Shown here: piece by piece, positions 1 through 7,821 of the stretch
Layout: every line of letters starts with the position of its first letter
How positions within the stretch are numbered: position 1 is the stretch's first letter
Origin: Thermodesulfobacteriota bacterium
GTDB lineage: Bacteria; Desulfobacterota; Desulfomonilia; Desulfomonilales; Desulfomonilaceae
Reading direction: 5' to 3'
DNA length: 8,886 nucleotides
Assembly (NCBI GenBank): GCA_030837305.1
Contig: JAUPKT010000555.1
Coordinates: forward strand, 1 to 8,886
Notes under the pieces: generated by a model
What the model was told of the DNA's origin: nothing
The model's database searches: none
The model's input: only the letters and a program-made list of their open reading frames with translations
Translations under genes and position numbers: made by a program

Positions 1-344
1 CCTGTGGAATCTTTGCTGGAGATTCGCCCTTCAGCCAGAGGCTGGGTATCAGAATATCCGACTCGCTCCTTCCCGTCAGTGTCTGTACATCATCAGGGTC
101 AGTGGGACCTTCGAGGTCCTTCGGACGGGCTGATGCGGCAGTGGTGTTCTCAAATAATGCGTCCCTTGCAGATGCGGTTGCAACCGCCATGGGAAACCGG
201 ATAGGACACCATAGCGATCTGCGGGAGGCGGTGGAGTGGGCCATGAGCATCAAGGGAGTCAAAGGGGCTGTCGGAGTCTTGCACGATCAAATGGCGGCAC
301 TCGGAGACTTGGAGTTGGTCCCTATCCTAAGCGAAACAGGGTGA
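1..344 (+). CDS. UPF0280 (COG2122) family protein, C-terminal part
   Basis: This is the last 113 codons of a gene that begins before the window; the reading frame opens at base 3 and stops with TGA at 342-344. The piece has the family's recognisable C-terminal half: a CTSSGSVG segment followed by SFGRADAAVVF, then LADAVATAMGNRIG, and the closing GDLELVPIL. These match the UPF0280/COG2122 family, a relative of the ApbE fold. Established knowledge: a Methanosarcina acetivorans member (MA1715) has been connected with efficient sulfide assimilation into homocysteine. The next gene, 52 bases downstream, is a NIL-domain ferredoxin, the partner expected for that pathway, so I infer a role in sulfide-dependent homocysteine formation. 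The N-terminus and the start are not visible. Family assignment is fairly sure from memory of motifs; the biochemical role is not settled by the sequence. Confidence 0.8.
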   Translation, partial: CGIFAGDSPFSQRLGIRISDSLLPVSVCTSSGSVGPSRSFGRADAAVVFSNNASLADAVATAMGNRIGHHSDLREAVEWAMSIKGVKGAVGVLHDQMAALGDLELVPILSETG

Positions 345-396
345 GGAGTCGACCAAGCTCATTTGAAACAGAAGACCGGATTCATCGAGGTAAAAC

Positions 397-840
397 ATGG
401 CATCGAGAAACGTATTGCTCATTTTCAAATCAAGCATCATGTACAAGCCGGTTATATACAAGCTCGCAAAAGATTTTGATCTTGTCTTCAATATCCTTGA
501 GGCCAAGATACTCCCCCGACGGGAAGGAAGGATTCTGCTGGAACTTCGAGGTGAAGAAACAGCCATTGACGAAGGAATACGGTTCCTGGAGGAGTGTCAA
601 GTCGGCGTGGAGCGATTGGCAGACAAAGTGTGGCGCGAAGATGAAAAATGTACCCACTGCGGTGCCTGCACCGGCCTTTGTCCCACCGGAGCCCTGAATC
701 TCATGCGCCCTGACATGAAGGTTGTCTTTGAAGTGGACAAGTGTGTTGCATGCGGCATGTGTGGGCTTGTCTGTCCCTTCGGAGCCATGAAAGACATAAA
801 ACTCTTTGATCCATTTGCTGAGGGCCGCACGGCTGTCTAA
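397..840 (+). CDS. NIL-domain protein with two [4Fe-4S] ferredoxin motifs
   Basis: A complete 147-residue cytoplasmic protein. Residues 1 to about 77 form a NIL-type (ferredoxin-like fold) domain, the same small domain found at the C-terminus of methionine ABC transporter ATPases. Residues 85-95 (CTHCGACTGLCP) and 116-126 (CVACGMCGLVCP) are two classical CxxCxxCxxxCP clusters, giving eight cysteine ligands (85, 88, 91, 95, 116, 119, 122, 126). There is one further Cys at 67 in the NIL part. The ATG at 397 is supported by GAGGT at 387-391, five bases upstream. Relatives (MA1822 type) work with COG1900 and COG2122 proteins in anaerobes to make homocysteine from aspartate semialdehyde and sulfide. 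Here a COG2122 gene lies 52 bases upstream in the same direction, so they are probably co-transcribed. Probable role: electron or sulfur handling in that reaction; this part is inference. Confidence 0.9.
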   Translation: MASRNVLLIFKSSIMYKPVIYKLAKDFDLVFNILEAKILPRREGRILLELRGEETAIDEGIRFLEECQVGVERLADKVWREDEKCTHCGACTGLCPTGALNLMRPDMKVVFEVDKCVACGMCGLVCPFGAMKDIKLFDPFAEGRTAV

Positions 841-842
841 AC

Positions 843-875
843 AATACAGAGTGACCATTGCAGGGGGGCTGTATT
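843..875. repeat. 7-bp inverted repeat after the NIL-ferredoxin gene
   Basis: AATACAG (843-849) and CTGTATT (869-875) are perfect inverted copies separated by 19 bases containing a run of six G. The repeat starts two bases after the stop codon of the ferredoxin gene. It has no T tract behind it, so it is not a standard Rho-independent terminator. It could be a weak transcript-end hairpin or chance. Confidence 0.3.
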
Positions 876-913
876 CAAACCACACAATGTTAACGCGAAC
901 CGAACCGCGCCTC

Positions 914-942
914 CATCTCGTCGGAAATACCGCGACGAGATG
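914..942. repeat. Perfect 10-bp inverted repeat upstream of serC
   Basis: CATCTCGTCG (914-923) and CGACGAGATG (933-942) are exact inverted copies around a nine-base centre. The right arm can also pair with TCTCG at 943-947, so two overlapping dyads are present. No T tract follows, which argues against a terminator. It sits about 22 bases upstream of the putative -35 box of the serC promoter and 105 bases before the serC start, which fits an operator or activator site. A hairpin at the end of the upstream transcript is the alternative. The function is inferred from position only. Confidence 0.5.
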
Positions 943-963
943 TCTCGGGGAACACGAATTCTA

Positions 964-992
964 TTGAAACACGGAGCATTCTCAGGTACATT
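964..992 (+). promoter_or_regulatory. Candidate sigma70 promoter for serC-serA
   Basis: TTGAAA at 964-969 (five of six to TTGACA) and TACATT at 987-992 (four of six to TATAAT) are separated by exactly 17 bases. Transcription would begin near position 999, giving a leader of roughly 48 bases before serC. The call rests on consensus matching only. Confidence 0.4.
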
Positions 993-1031
993 CAACGGAT
1001 AAAGTAGGATATCATTACGTATATTTGTATG

Positions 1032-1037
1032 AGGAGG
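1032..1037 (+). promoter_or_regulatory. Strong ribosome binding site that fixes the serC start
   Basis: AGGAGG lies nine bases before the ATG at 1047. A possible in-frame ATG at 1029 overlaps this site and has no Shine-Dalgarno sequence of its own, so 1047 is the start used here. Confidence 0.8.
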
Positions 1038-1046
1038 GATGGGGAA

Positions 1047-2132
1047 ATGGCGTCTCGGATTTACAACTTCAATCCTGGGCCTGCGGCACTCCCATTGCCT
1101 GTCCTGGAGGCGGCAGTGGAAGGGTTTATCGACTTCAAAGGTTCCGGTATGTCCGTAGCGGAAGTAAGCCATCGATCGGCTCTTTTTGAAGACGTTCTTA
1201 ATGACGCAGTAACAAGAACCAAGAGGATGCTGAAACTGCCGGATGATTTCATGGTTCTGTTTCTCCAGGGAGGCGCCAGTTTGCAGTTTGCCATGATCCC
1301 CATGAATCTGATACCTCCTGGAACTTCCGCGGATTATATCAATACCGGGACATGGTCCACCAAAGCTATCAAGGAAGCAGAAATTCTGAAAAAGCCCCAC
1401 ACGGTAATAGCATCAAGTAAGGACAGAGATTTCAAATACATACCAAAGGATTTCTCGATAACCCCTCATGCAGCCTATCTGCACATAACGTCCAACAACA
1501 CCATCAAAGGCACGCAATGGCAGTCCTTTCCTGAGGCAGGATCAGTGCCGTTGGTGTCGGACATGTCTTCGGACATAATGTCGAGAGTCTTTGACCCCAA
1601 GCCGTTTGGGCTTATCTATGCCGGTGCACAAAAAAATCTTGGGCCCGCGGGAGTAACGCTCGTGATTATCCGTCCGGATATGCTGGAGAGAGTACCGGAC
1701 GACATCCCAACCATGTTGAGATACACGACCCACTCAGAAAAGAACTCTCTGTACAACACGCCTCCTTGTGTAGCCATCTATTTGGTCCAGCTCGTTCTCA
1801 AATGGCTCGAGGAAACGGTCGGGGGAGTGGAGGCCGCTGAGAGGATGAACAGGGAAAAGGCCGGGCTTCTCTATAAGACAATAGATCAAACCGGTTTCTA
1901 CCAGGGCACGGCAGATGTGGACAGCCGATCCCTCATGAATGTGACATTCAGATTGCCCAGCGAAGACCTTGAGAAGAAGTTTGTGGCGGAAGCGCAAAAG
2001 CAGGGCATGGGAGGACTCAAAGGGCATCGCTCAGTGGGCGGTTGCAGGGCTTCGCTTTACAATGCCGTCACTTTGGATGCGGTTCGCACACTGGTAAGTT
2101 TCATGGGTGACTTTGAGAAGAAGAATGGATGA
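1047..2132 (+). CDS. serC: Phosphoserine aminotransferase
   Basis: A 361-residue PLP enzyme that transfers the amino group of glutamate to 3-phosphohydroxypyruvate, giving 3-phosphoserine, in the phosphorylated serine pathway (it can also act in PLP synthesis through PdxB substrates). The N-terminal YNFNPGPAALP motif (residues 6-16), the LFLQGGASLQF stretch (71-81) and YAGAQKNLGPAG (191-202), with the PLP lysine at K196, are diagnostic of SerC. The C-terminal GHRSVGGCRASLYNA segment (326-340) is the usual phosphate-binding end of the family. Length equals that of the Escherichia coli enzyme (about 362). The start at ATG 1047 is chosen over 1029 because of the AGGAGG site. serA follows after 24 bases, so the two are one operon acting on successive intermediates. 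No key residue appears missing. Confidence 0.96.
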   Translation: MASRIYNFNPGPAALPLPVLEAAVEGFIDFKGSGMSVAEVSHRSALFEDVLNDAVTRTKRMLKLPDDFMVLFLQGGASLQFAMIPMNLIPPGTSADYINTGTWSTKAIKEAEILKKPHTVIASSKDRDFKYIPKDFSITPHAAYLHITSNNTIKGTQWQSFPEAGSVPLVSDMSSDIMSRVFDPKPFGLIYAGAQKNLGPAGVTLVIIRPDMLERVPDDIPTMLRYTTHSEKNSLYNTPPCVAIYLVQLVLKWLEETVGGVEAAERMNREKAGLLYKTIDQTGFYQGTADVDSRSLMNVTFRLPSEDLEKKFVAEAQKQGMGGLKGHRSVGGCRASLYNAVTLDAVRTLVSFMGDFEKKNG

Positions 2133-2156
2133 CGTGACAGTCCGGGGAAGAGCGCG

Positions 2157-3764
2157 ATGACATACCGCATTTTAGTTTCGGACAAGCTCCATCAACAGGG
2201 GATAGATTATTTTCTCTCCCATGCTGACTTTGAAGTGGATGTCAAGACAGGTCTTTCCCAAGAAGCGCTTGCCGAAATCATATCGGATTACGACGGCCTA
2301 GTGATCAGAAGCGACACGAGGGTCACTCGACAGGTGCTGGCCAAAGCCTCGAAACTTAAGGTCATCGGAAGGGCTGGGACCGGACTGGACAACGTTGACA
2401 TTCCCGATGCGACGCGGCGCGGGATTGTCGTAATGAACACCCCGGGAGGCAATTCTGAAGCTGCTGCCGAGCTTACCCTGGCACTCATCATGGCGGTCCA
2501 CAGACACATTCCCCAGGCAGTAGCGTCCATGAAAATGGGGAAATGGGAGAAAAAGAAGTTTCAGGGACGCGAACTATCGGGAAAACTTCTCGGAGTTGTA
2601 GGCCTGGGGAAAATAGGCGCTATCGTTACAAAACGGGCTATCCGCGGTCTGAAGATGGCAGTCCTTGCACACGATCCGGCGATGACTGATGCCGCCACGG
2701 CACAACTGGGAGCAAAGCCTGCGAGCCTCGAAGAGATTTACTGCAAGTCGGATGTCATCACAGTGCATACCCCGCTCAATGACTCAACGCGTGGACTCAT
2801 AGGGACCGATGCCTTTAAGCTCATGAAGGACGGTGTCATCATCGTGAACTGTGCCCGAGGAGGCATTGTTGACGAAAATGCCCTGCTGGATGCTTTGAAT
2901 TCGGGAAAGGTTTTTGGGGCGGCTCTGGACGATTTTATCTCAAAACCCCCTGGAAACAGTGAGTTGGTGGTGCATCCGAGAGTCATTACTACGCCCCATC
3001 TGGGCGCATCAACCGGCGAGGCTCAGGTGACCGTTGCCTTGGCCATAGCCGAACAAATGGTTGCATACCTCAGAGAAGGTATCGTCAAAAACGCAGCCAA
3101 CGTTCCTGTTGTTGATCCCGCGACCCGTGTCAAGATGATGTCGTACATGGATCTTGCCAGAAGGCTCGGGCAATTTGTCGGTGGACTTTTATCGGGTCCC
3201 GTGGCCGAAATGGAGGTGGAATATCTGGGAGAGATTGCATCGTGGTCGAATGCCGGGCCCATAACGAATTCGGCTCTCTTGGGACTGCTCGCCCAGTACG
3301 AAGGCACGGAAGTCAATTACGTAAATGCTCGTTTAATAGCCGAAGATAGAGGGATTAAGGTTCTCGAGACCACCAGGCATGAATCATCTCACTCGGGTGC
3401 TACCCTGGCAGTCACAGTCAGAAGTGGAGATGCTGAAACCCTGCGTGTTCTGGGTGCATTGATTAGAAGAATTGGTGATGAACCCCGCATCATCGGCATT
3501 GATGAATTTGTGACGGAGGCGGTTCCCGCAGGTCCCATGTTGGTCGTATCAAATCGAGATATTCCAGGGGTTGTGGCGGGAGTCTCCGGCGCACTTGCAG
3601 CTCACAAAATAAATATAGGTCAAATGAATCTGTCTCGGGATCGTCAAGGCGGCATGGCCCTGTCCATCATCAACATCGATACGCCGGCGGACGAGGCCAT
3701 AATGGGAGCCATAGAAAAAGTCGGCGGAATTGTCCGTGTCAGACAAGTCATACTTGATCTCTGA
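2157..3764 (+). CDS. serA: D-3-phosphoglycerate dehydrogenase, long (ACT-domain) form, with altered catalytic Glu
   Basis: A 535-residue NAD-dependent 2-hydroxyacid dehydrogenase of the long SerA type, which oxidises 3-phosphoglycerate as the first step of serine synthesis. Order: substrate-binding part (about 1-98 and 285-315), NAD-binding Rossmann domain with GLGKIG at 149-154, an intervening allosteric (ASB-type) domain (about 325-455) and a C-terminal ACT domain (about 461-535) that usually gives serine feedback. R234 in NCARGGIVDE and H281 in TPHLGAST are the expected active-site Arg and His. Odd: at the place of the catalytic Glu (29 residues after the Arg, in the usual DVFxxEP) the protein reads DDFISKPP, with Lys at 263 and Asp at 259. 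The frame is otherwise intact and well conserved, so this is not an obvious pseudogene. GGGGAAG at 2144-2150 is the ribosome site. serC lies directly upstream in the same operon. Confidence 0.93.
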   Translation: MTYRILVSDKLHQQGIDYFLSHADFEVDVKTGLSQEALAEIISDYDGLVIRSDTRVTRQVLAKASKLKVIGRAGTGLDNVDIPDATRRGIVVMNTPGGNSEAAAELTLALIMAVHRHIPQAVASMKMGKWEKKKFQGRELSGKLLGVVGLGKIGAIVTKRAIRGLKMAVLAHDPAMTDAATAQLGAKPASLEEIYCKSDVITVHTPLNDSTRGLIGTDAFKLMKDGVIIVNCARGGIVDENALLDALNSGKVFGAALDDFISKPPGNSELVVHPRVITTPHLGASTGEAQVTVALAIAEQMVAYLREGIVKNAANVPVVDPATRVKMMSYMDLARRLGQFVGGLLSGPVAEMEVEYLGEIASWSNAGPITNSALLGLLAQYEGTEVNYVNARLIAEDRGIKVLETTRHESSHSGATLAVTVRSGDAETLRVLGALIRRIGDEPRIIGIDEFVTEAVPAGPMLVVSNRDIPGVVAGVSGALAAHKINIGQMNLSRDRQGGMALSIINIDTPADEAIMGAIEKVGGIVRVRQVILDL

Positions 3765-3811
3765 TCCGTTAAGCAGATCAGGAAGAAAACTTGTCGGATG
3801 ACCGGTCTTGA

Positions 3812-5137
<1,326 letters not shown>

Positions 5138-5243
5138 TACGCGACGAATCTATGGTCAAGTTGCAACCATTGCCATACTTTCAGGGGAGATCGCTTGGGT
5201 TGGACCGTGATGACACATGTGCGGTCAGGAAGACTGATGACCG

Positions 5244-5266
5244 AAACAAAGCTCACTTTCTTGAGC
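5244..5266 (-). terminator. Weak candidate terminator of the PyrE-like gene
   Basis: Read on the minus strand, GCTCA (5266-5262), a six-base loop and TGAGC (5255-5251) form a 5-bp stem followed by TTTGTTT (5250-5244). The hairpin overlaps the TGA stop of the minus-strand gene. The stem is short, so the call is tentative. No convincing terminator for purA was seen on the plus strand in this 115-base convergent gap. Confidence 0.35.
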
Positions 5267-6005
5267 AAAGGTCTGCCAATTCTTGCCGAACGCTATCCTC
5301 TTGAAACGATGCCGGGTTGTCGAGGTAACGCCGAATGATGTCCCACTCCGTGGGATGCATGGCGGCTCTCAGCATTTCTATCCCCAATGACTTGAAGGGA
5401 ATCAGACGCAGAAGCTGAACTCCGAGTTCGTCGGCCGCTTCAGCCCCTCCCTGTTCCCGATCAACGACGACAGCAATGGTTCGACACTTCACGTCTTCTA
5501 TGCCATGTCTGTTAATCTCATGTTTAAGCTGCTCCAGCGCAATCTGTTTACTGTCAAAGCGGGTGACAAGGTCATCCACGATGGCAAGCCTGTCGCCTTT
5601 TACAAGATTTCCCTCCAGGAGAGCGTGCTCCCCGTATGAAGAAATGGCGAGTTTCAAGGCCTCTACGGTTTTCACTCCCTCGAGCTTTCGTGTAAAGGTT
5701 GCCGGCACGTTTCCTACGATAGACATTCCCGCCACTAGTGGTATTCCCGCCATGGCGATTCCCACCGTTTTGGTGACGTCAGGGGCTTCTTCCTTGATCA
5801 TCCGCACCATGGCAGTGCATATCAACGCAAACAATTGAGGATGAGAGACAATCGGTCTCAACTGTATATAGAGAGGACTGTAGAGGCCGGATATGAGGGT
5901 CCAGCCATCAGGTTTGTCTCGGTAGCAAGTACGAATCATGCCCTTTTCGTAGAGTAATCCCAATATGCGTCGGGCAAAATCCTCTTTTTCATGTCTCCAT
6001 GCCAT
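5253..6005 (-). CDS. Divergent orotate phosphoribosyltransferase-like protein
   Basis: A 250-residue type I phosphoribosyltransferase-fold protein. PyrE-like features, in order: SGLYSPLYIQLR (39-50), corresponding to the SGxxSPxYxDLR of orotate phosphoribosyltransferase; TRK (105-107); YGE and LLEG (124-132); a PRPP-loop position VDDLVTRFDS (143-152); and VVVDREQGG (179-187). OPRT makes OMP from orotate and PRPP in pyrimidine synthesis. Here the PRPP motif keeps two Asp but has Arg-Phe-Asp where TTG or TGG is usual. The catalytic loop between RK and YG is about 12 residues longer than normal and lacks the KxHG/KxYG pattern. The protein is also longer than the usual 200-215. I therefore give no gene symbol: it may be a true but variant OPRT, or act on another base or as a regulator. 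ATG 6005 is preferred over an upstream TTG (6029) because GAGAGG lies six bases before it. Confidence 0.75.
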   Translation of the reverse strand: MAWRHEKEDFARRILGLLYEKGMIRTCYRDKPDGWTLISGLYSPLYIQLRPIVSHPQLFALICTAMVRMIKEEAPDVTKTVGIAMAGIPLVAGMSIVGNVPATFTRKLEGVKTVEALKLAISSYGEHALLEGNLVKGDRLAIVDDLVTRFDSKQIALEQLKHEINRHGIEDVKCRTIAVVVDREQGGAEAADELGVQLLRLIPFKSLGIEMLRAAMHPTEWDIIRRYLDNPASFQEDSVRQELADLCSRK

Positions 6006-6011
6006 TTCTTG

Positions 6012-6017
6012 CCTCTC
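6012..6017 (-). promoter_or_regulatory. Ribosome binding site fixing the PyrE-like start
   Basis: On the minus strand GAGAGG (6017-6012) is six bases before the ATG at 6005. The alternative TTG at 6029 has no such site, so the shorter protein is preferred. Confidence 0.65.
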
Positions 6018-6139
6018 ATTCGGCTCCAACTAAAGTCGGGCCGATAATCATCTTTTCTCTAAATGAACTAGTCTCATTGTAGACGTCTTGGACCACGCGG
6101 AGAAGAAAAAAGTGACCGCACTCCAGAAACCCTTTGAAT

Positions 6140-6166
6140 TTGACTGAATGGCTTAAAAAGTGTAAT
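6140..6166 (+). promoter_or_regulatory. Weak candidate promoter for the reductase-dehydratase gene
   Basis: In the 204-base divergent gap (6006-6209) the best plus-strand match is TTGACT (6140-6145) with TGTAAT (6161-6166), but the spacing of 15 bases is short. The ribosome site for the gene at 6210 is also poor (GGCGGG at 6195-6200). For the minus-strand gene no clear promoter could be picked out. The rest of the gap shows no RNA gene or open frame. Confidence 0.25.
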
Positions 6167-6209
6167 GCTCTATGGTTAAGATCTCTGGTGAAACGGCGGG
6201 AACTACTTC

Positions 6210-7808
6210 ATGCTTGAAAACAAGAACATACTGATAATAGGGGCTCGCGCCGGGGGTTATGGCGAAGGCATTGCCAAGGCGGCAATAAGAACTGGTGCAA
6301 CTGTTTATTGTACTACTCTCAGTCCGGACGATCCCCGAGAAAAATCATTCTTCGATAATCTTGGCGCTCAACTCATAGATGTTCCCCTCAGATACGACTC
6401 CGATAAGAGGCAAAAAGTATTCGAGGCCTGCGAAGAGATCGCCGCACGCCTCAAGGCATCGCGATCAGGCCCGCTTCATGCAGTGGTACATGCAGTAGCT
6501 GGAGGGTTTCCGCGGCAGCCGTCCGTAATGAAGTCTGTCGGCGACATCCTGAAGGGAAAAGAGACCTTTTTTGATCTGGCTACGCCTGTAAAAAGGAACG
6601 TGTACTATGTCAACGCACAATCGTTCCAAGATACAGTCTTAGGGCTGCGAGATATCTGTGATGAGACGACCCATTATGTGGCATTAACCTACCGTGGCGA
6701 ACTGCCCTATTTTATAGCTCATACCAAACGGTATCTTGAGAGATTGGCGATGCGCATGGCCAAAGAGGGCAAACACACCCTTGTCGTTGCTCTTCCTGAA
6801 GCGTGGACGCAGTCATCGCAGTTTTTCGCCGGGATTGAATTGGCCGTAATATTCAACTATTGGAAATGCAAGGAATCTCTGGGGGATATAGCCCCTGATG
6901 CGGCCGGGCCTTTTCAGAGCATGGAGGAGTCTCTCTCACAAATACAAGGATGGACTGAAACCCTGGATTTCCTCACGGGCTTTCTCCATGAAAATTGGAA
7001 AAAAATTGCTCAGTCTGAAAACAGCCCGGAAATGTGGAATACCGTACAAGATCTTTTCTCAAGGATGCGTAAGGACGGTAGATTTCCTGTCATGAGAAAG
7101 GCCGTGGAATTGATTTCCGAATTTGTGAGGGACGTGTCCGGCATCGTGTTGGTGCGAGAGTTCATGGAAAAGGGAAAATATCAACCGGGAGATGTGCGAC
7201 AGGTCTTTTTTCAGGACTTGATGGGTGCAAATCAGATCAACTGCGCGCCACCGCTACCAGAGAAGCCCGTGCCTCCTGTAATCAACCGTACATGGGTCGA
7301 GTACGACAAGGATGAGATCCGTCGTACGCTGCCTATGTATGGCGAAAACTTCTTGTTTCTTGATAAAGTGATTATGGAAACAGGGGGATTTCGGCACGGA
7401 ATGATGGGATTTGGGAAATATACCGTACCTGGTCCCGAGACGAATCTCATTTTGAAAGATCATTTTGTCGGTATGCCGCTCTTTGGGGGCCATCTTCAAA
7501 TGGAGGCCGTGGCACAGCTTGGAACATTCATGATCATGAAATTGCTCAAAGACAGGAGACTCGTGCCGATCCTCACAGGGACTGAATTTCCCGATCTCAA
7601 TACCATGGCTCCTCCAGGAGAAACCCTCACAATGGTAGGAGTAATAGGATTCACGGACAAACGTGATTTATGGTTCGAGGCTTTTATCGAGAATCGGTAT
7701 GCGCGTTCAAAGGGTATAATCCGTGGCATGGTCTTGAGTGAACGTGTGGTCCGCAAAATGACGGCTTCTTTTGATCTTGGCGTAAAGCCCCACGAAGACG
7801 AATCATAA
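6210..7808 (+). CDS. Fusion of an enoyl-reductase/SDR-like domain and a FabZ-like hotdog dehydratase
   Basis: A 532-residue two-domain protein, apparently cytoplasmic. Residues 1 to about 225 look like a Rossmann-fold reductase of the enoyl-ACP reductase type (FabI or FabV/TER-like). Supporting features are IIGARAGGYGEGIAKA (9-24) as dinucleotide-binding start, VVHAVAGGFPR (92-102), LTYRGELPYFIAHTK (159-173) at the active-site place and LVVALPEAWTQSS (191-203) after it. Residues about 235-365 are mostly helical, with no recognised domain. Residues about 370-525 are a FabZ/FabA-like hotdog: LPMYGENFLFLDKV (374-387) matches the LPHRYPFLLVDRV start, and HFVGMPLFGGHLQMEA (418-433) keeps the catalytic His418 and Glu432 at the exact 14-residue spacing. 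The fusion would remove water from 3-hydroxyacyl and reduce the enoyl product, consecutive fatty-acid steps. Odd: Y167 and K173 are six apart, one less than FabI. The next gene starts 13 bases downstream, suggesting one operon. The dehydratase half is secure; the reductase half is fold-level. Confidence 0.75.
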   Translation: MLENKNILIIGARAGGYGEGIAKAAIRTGATVYCTTLSPDDPREKSFFDNLGAQLIDVPLRYDSDKRQKVFEACEEIAARLKASRSGPLHAVVHAVAGGFPRQPSVMKSVGDILKGKETFFDLATPVKRNVYYVNAQSFQDTVLGLRDICDETTHYVALTYRGELPYFIAHTKRYLERLAMRMAKEGKHTLVVALPEAWTQSSQFFAGIELAVIFNYWKCKESLGDIAPDAAGPFQSMEESLSQIQGWTETLDFLTGFLHENWKKIAQSENSPEMWNTVQDLFSRMRKDGRFPVMRKAVELISEFVRDVSGIVLVREFMEKGKYQPGDVRQVFFQDLMGANQINCAPPLPEKPVPPVINRTWVEYDKDEIRRTLPMYGENFLFLDKVIMETGGFRHGMMGFGKYTVPGPETNLILKDHFVGMPLFGGHLQMEAVAQLGTFMIMKLLKDRRLVPILTGTEFPDLNTMAPPGETLTMVGVIGFTDKRDLWFEAFIENRYARSKGIIRGMVLSERVVRKMTASFDLGVKPHEDES

Positions 7809-7821
7809 TACCTCAAGAAGA

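Noticed and set aside
236..697. A 153-codon plus-strand frame overlapping the UPF0280 end and the ferredoxin start
   Set aside because: Overlaps two genuine genes in another frame, and the composition is not protein-like.
430..885. A 151-codon minus-strand frame opposite the NIL-ferredoxin gene
   Set aside because: Antisense to a gene with eight conserved cluster cysteines; the antisense product is unlike any family I know.
841..1046. A riboswitch in the serC leader
   Set aside because: Apart from the simple dyads I could not match any known riboswitch core, and the likely transcribed leader is only about 48 bases.
837..1400. A 187-codon open frame on the minus strand across the serC upstream region and the start of serC
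   Set aside because: It lies opposite a clearly conserved gene, and its product has no recognisable motif; most likely a shadow of serC codon usage.
3761..3781. CTGATC / GATCAG inverted repeat at the end of serA as a terminator
   Set aside because: Only six base pairs, overlaps the stop codon and is followed by purines rather than a T tract.
5151..5177. Interrupted TATGG / CCATA palindrome after purA
   Set aside because: Five-base arms with mismatched interior and no T tract; not distinguishable from chance.
5476..5838. A 120-codon plus-strand frame opposite the PyrE-like gene
   Set aside because: Ser/Thr-rich shadow of the minus-strand gene, whose motifs are recognisable.
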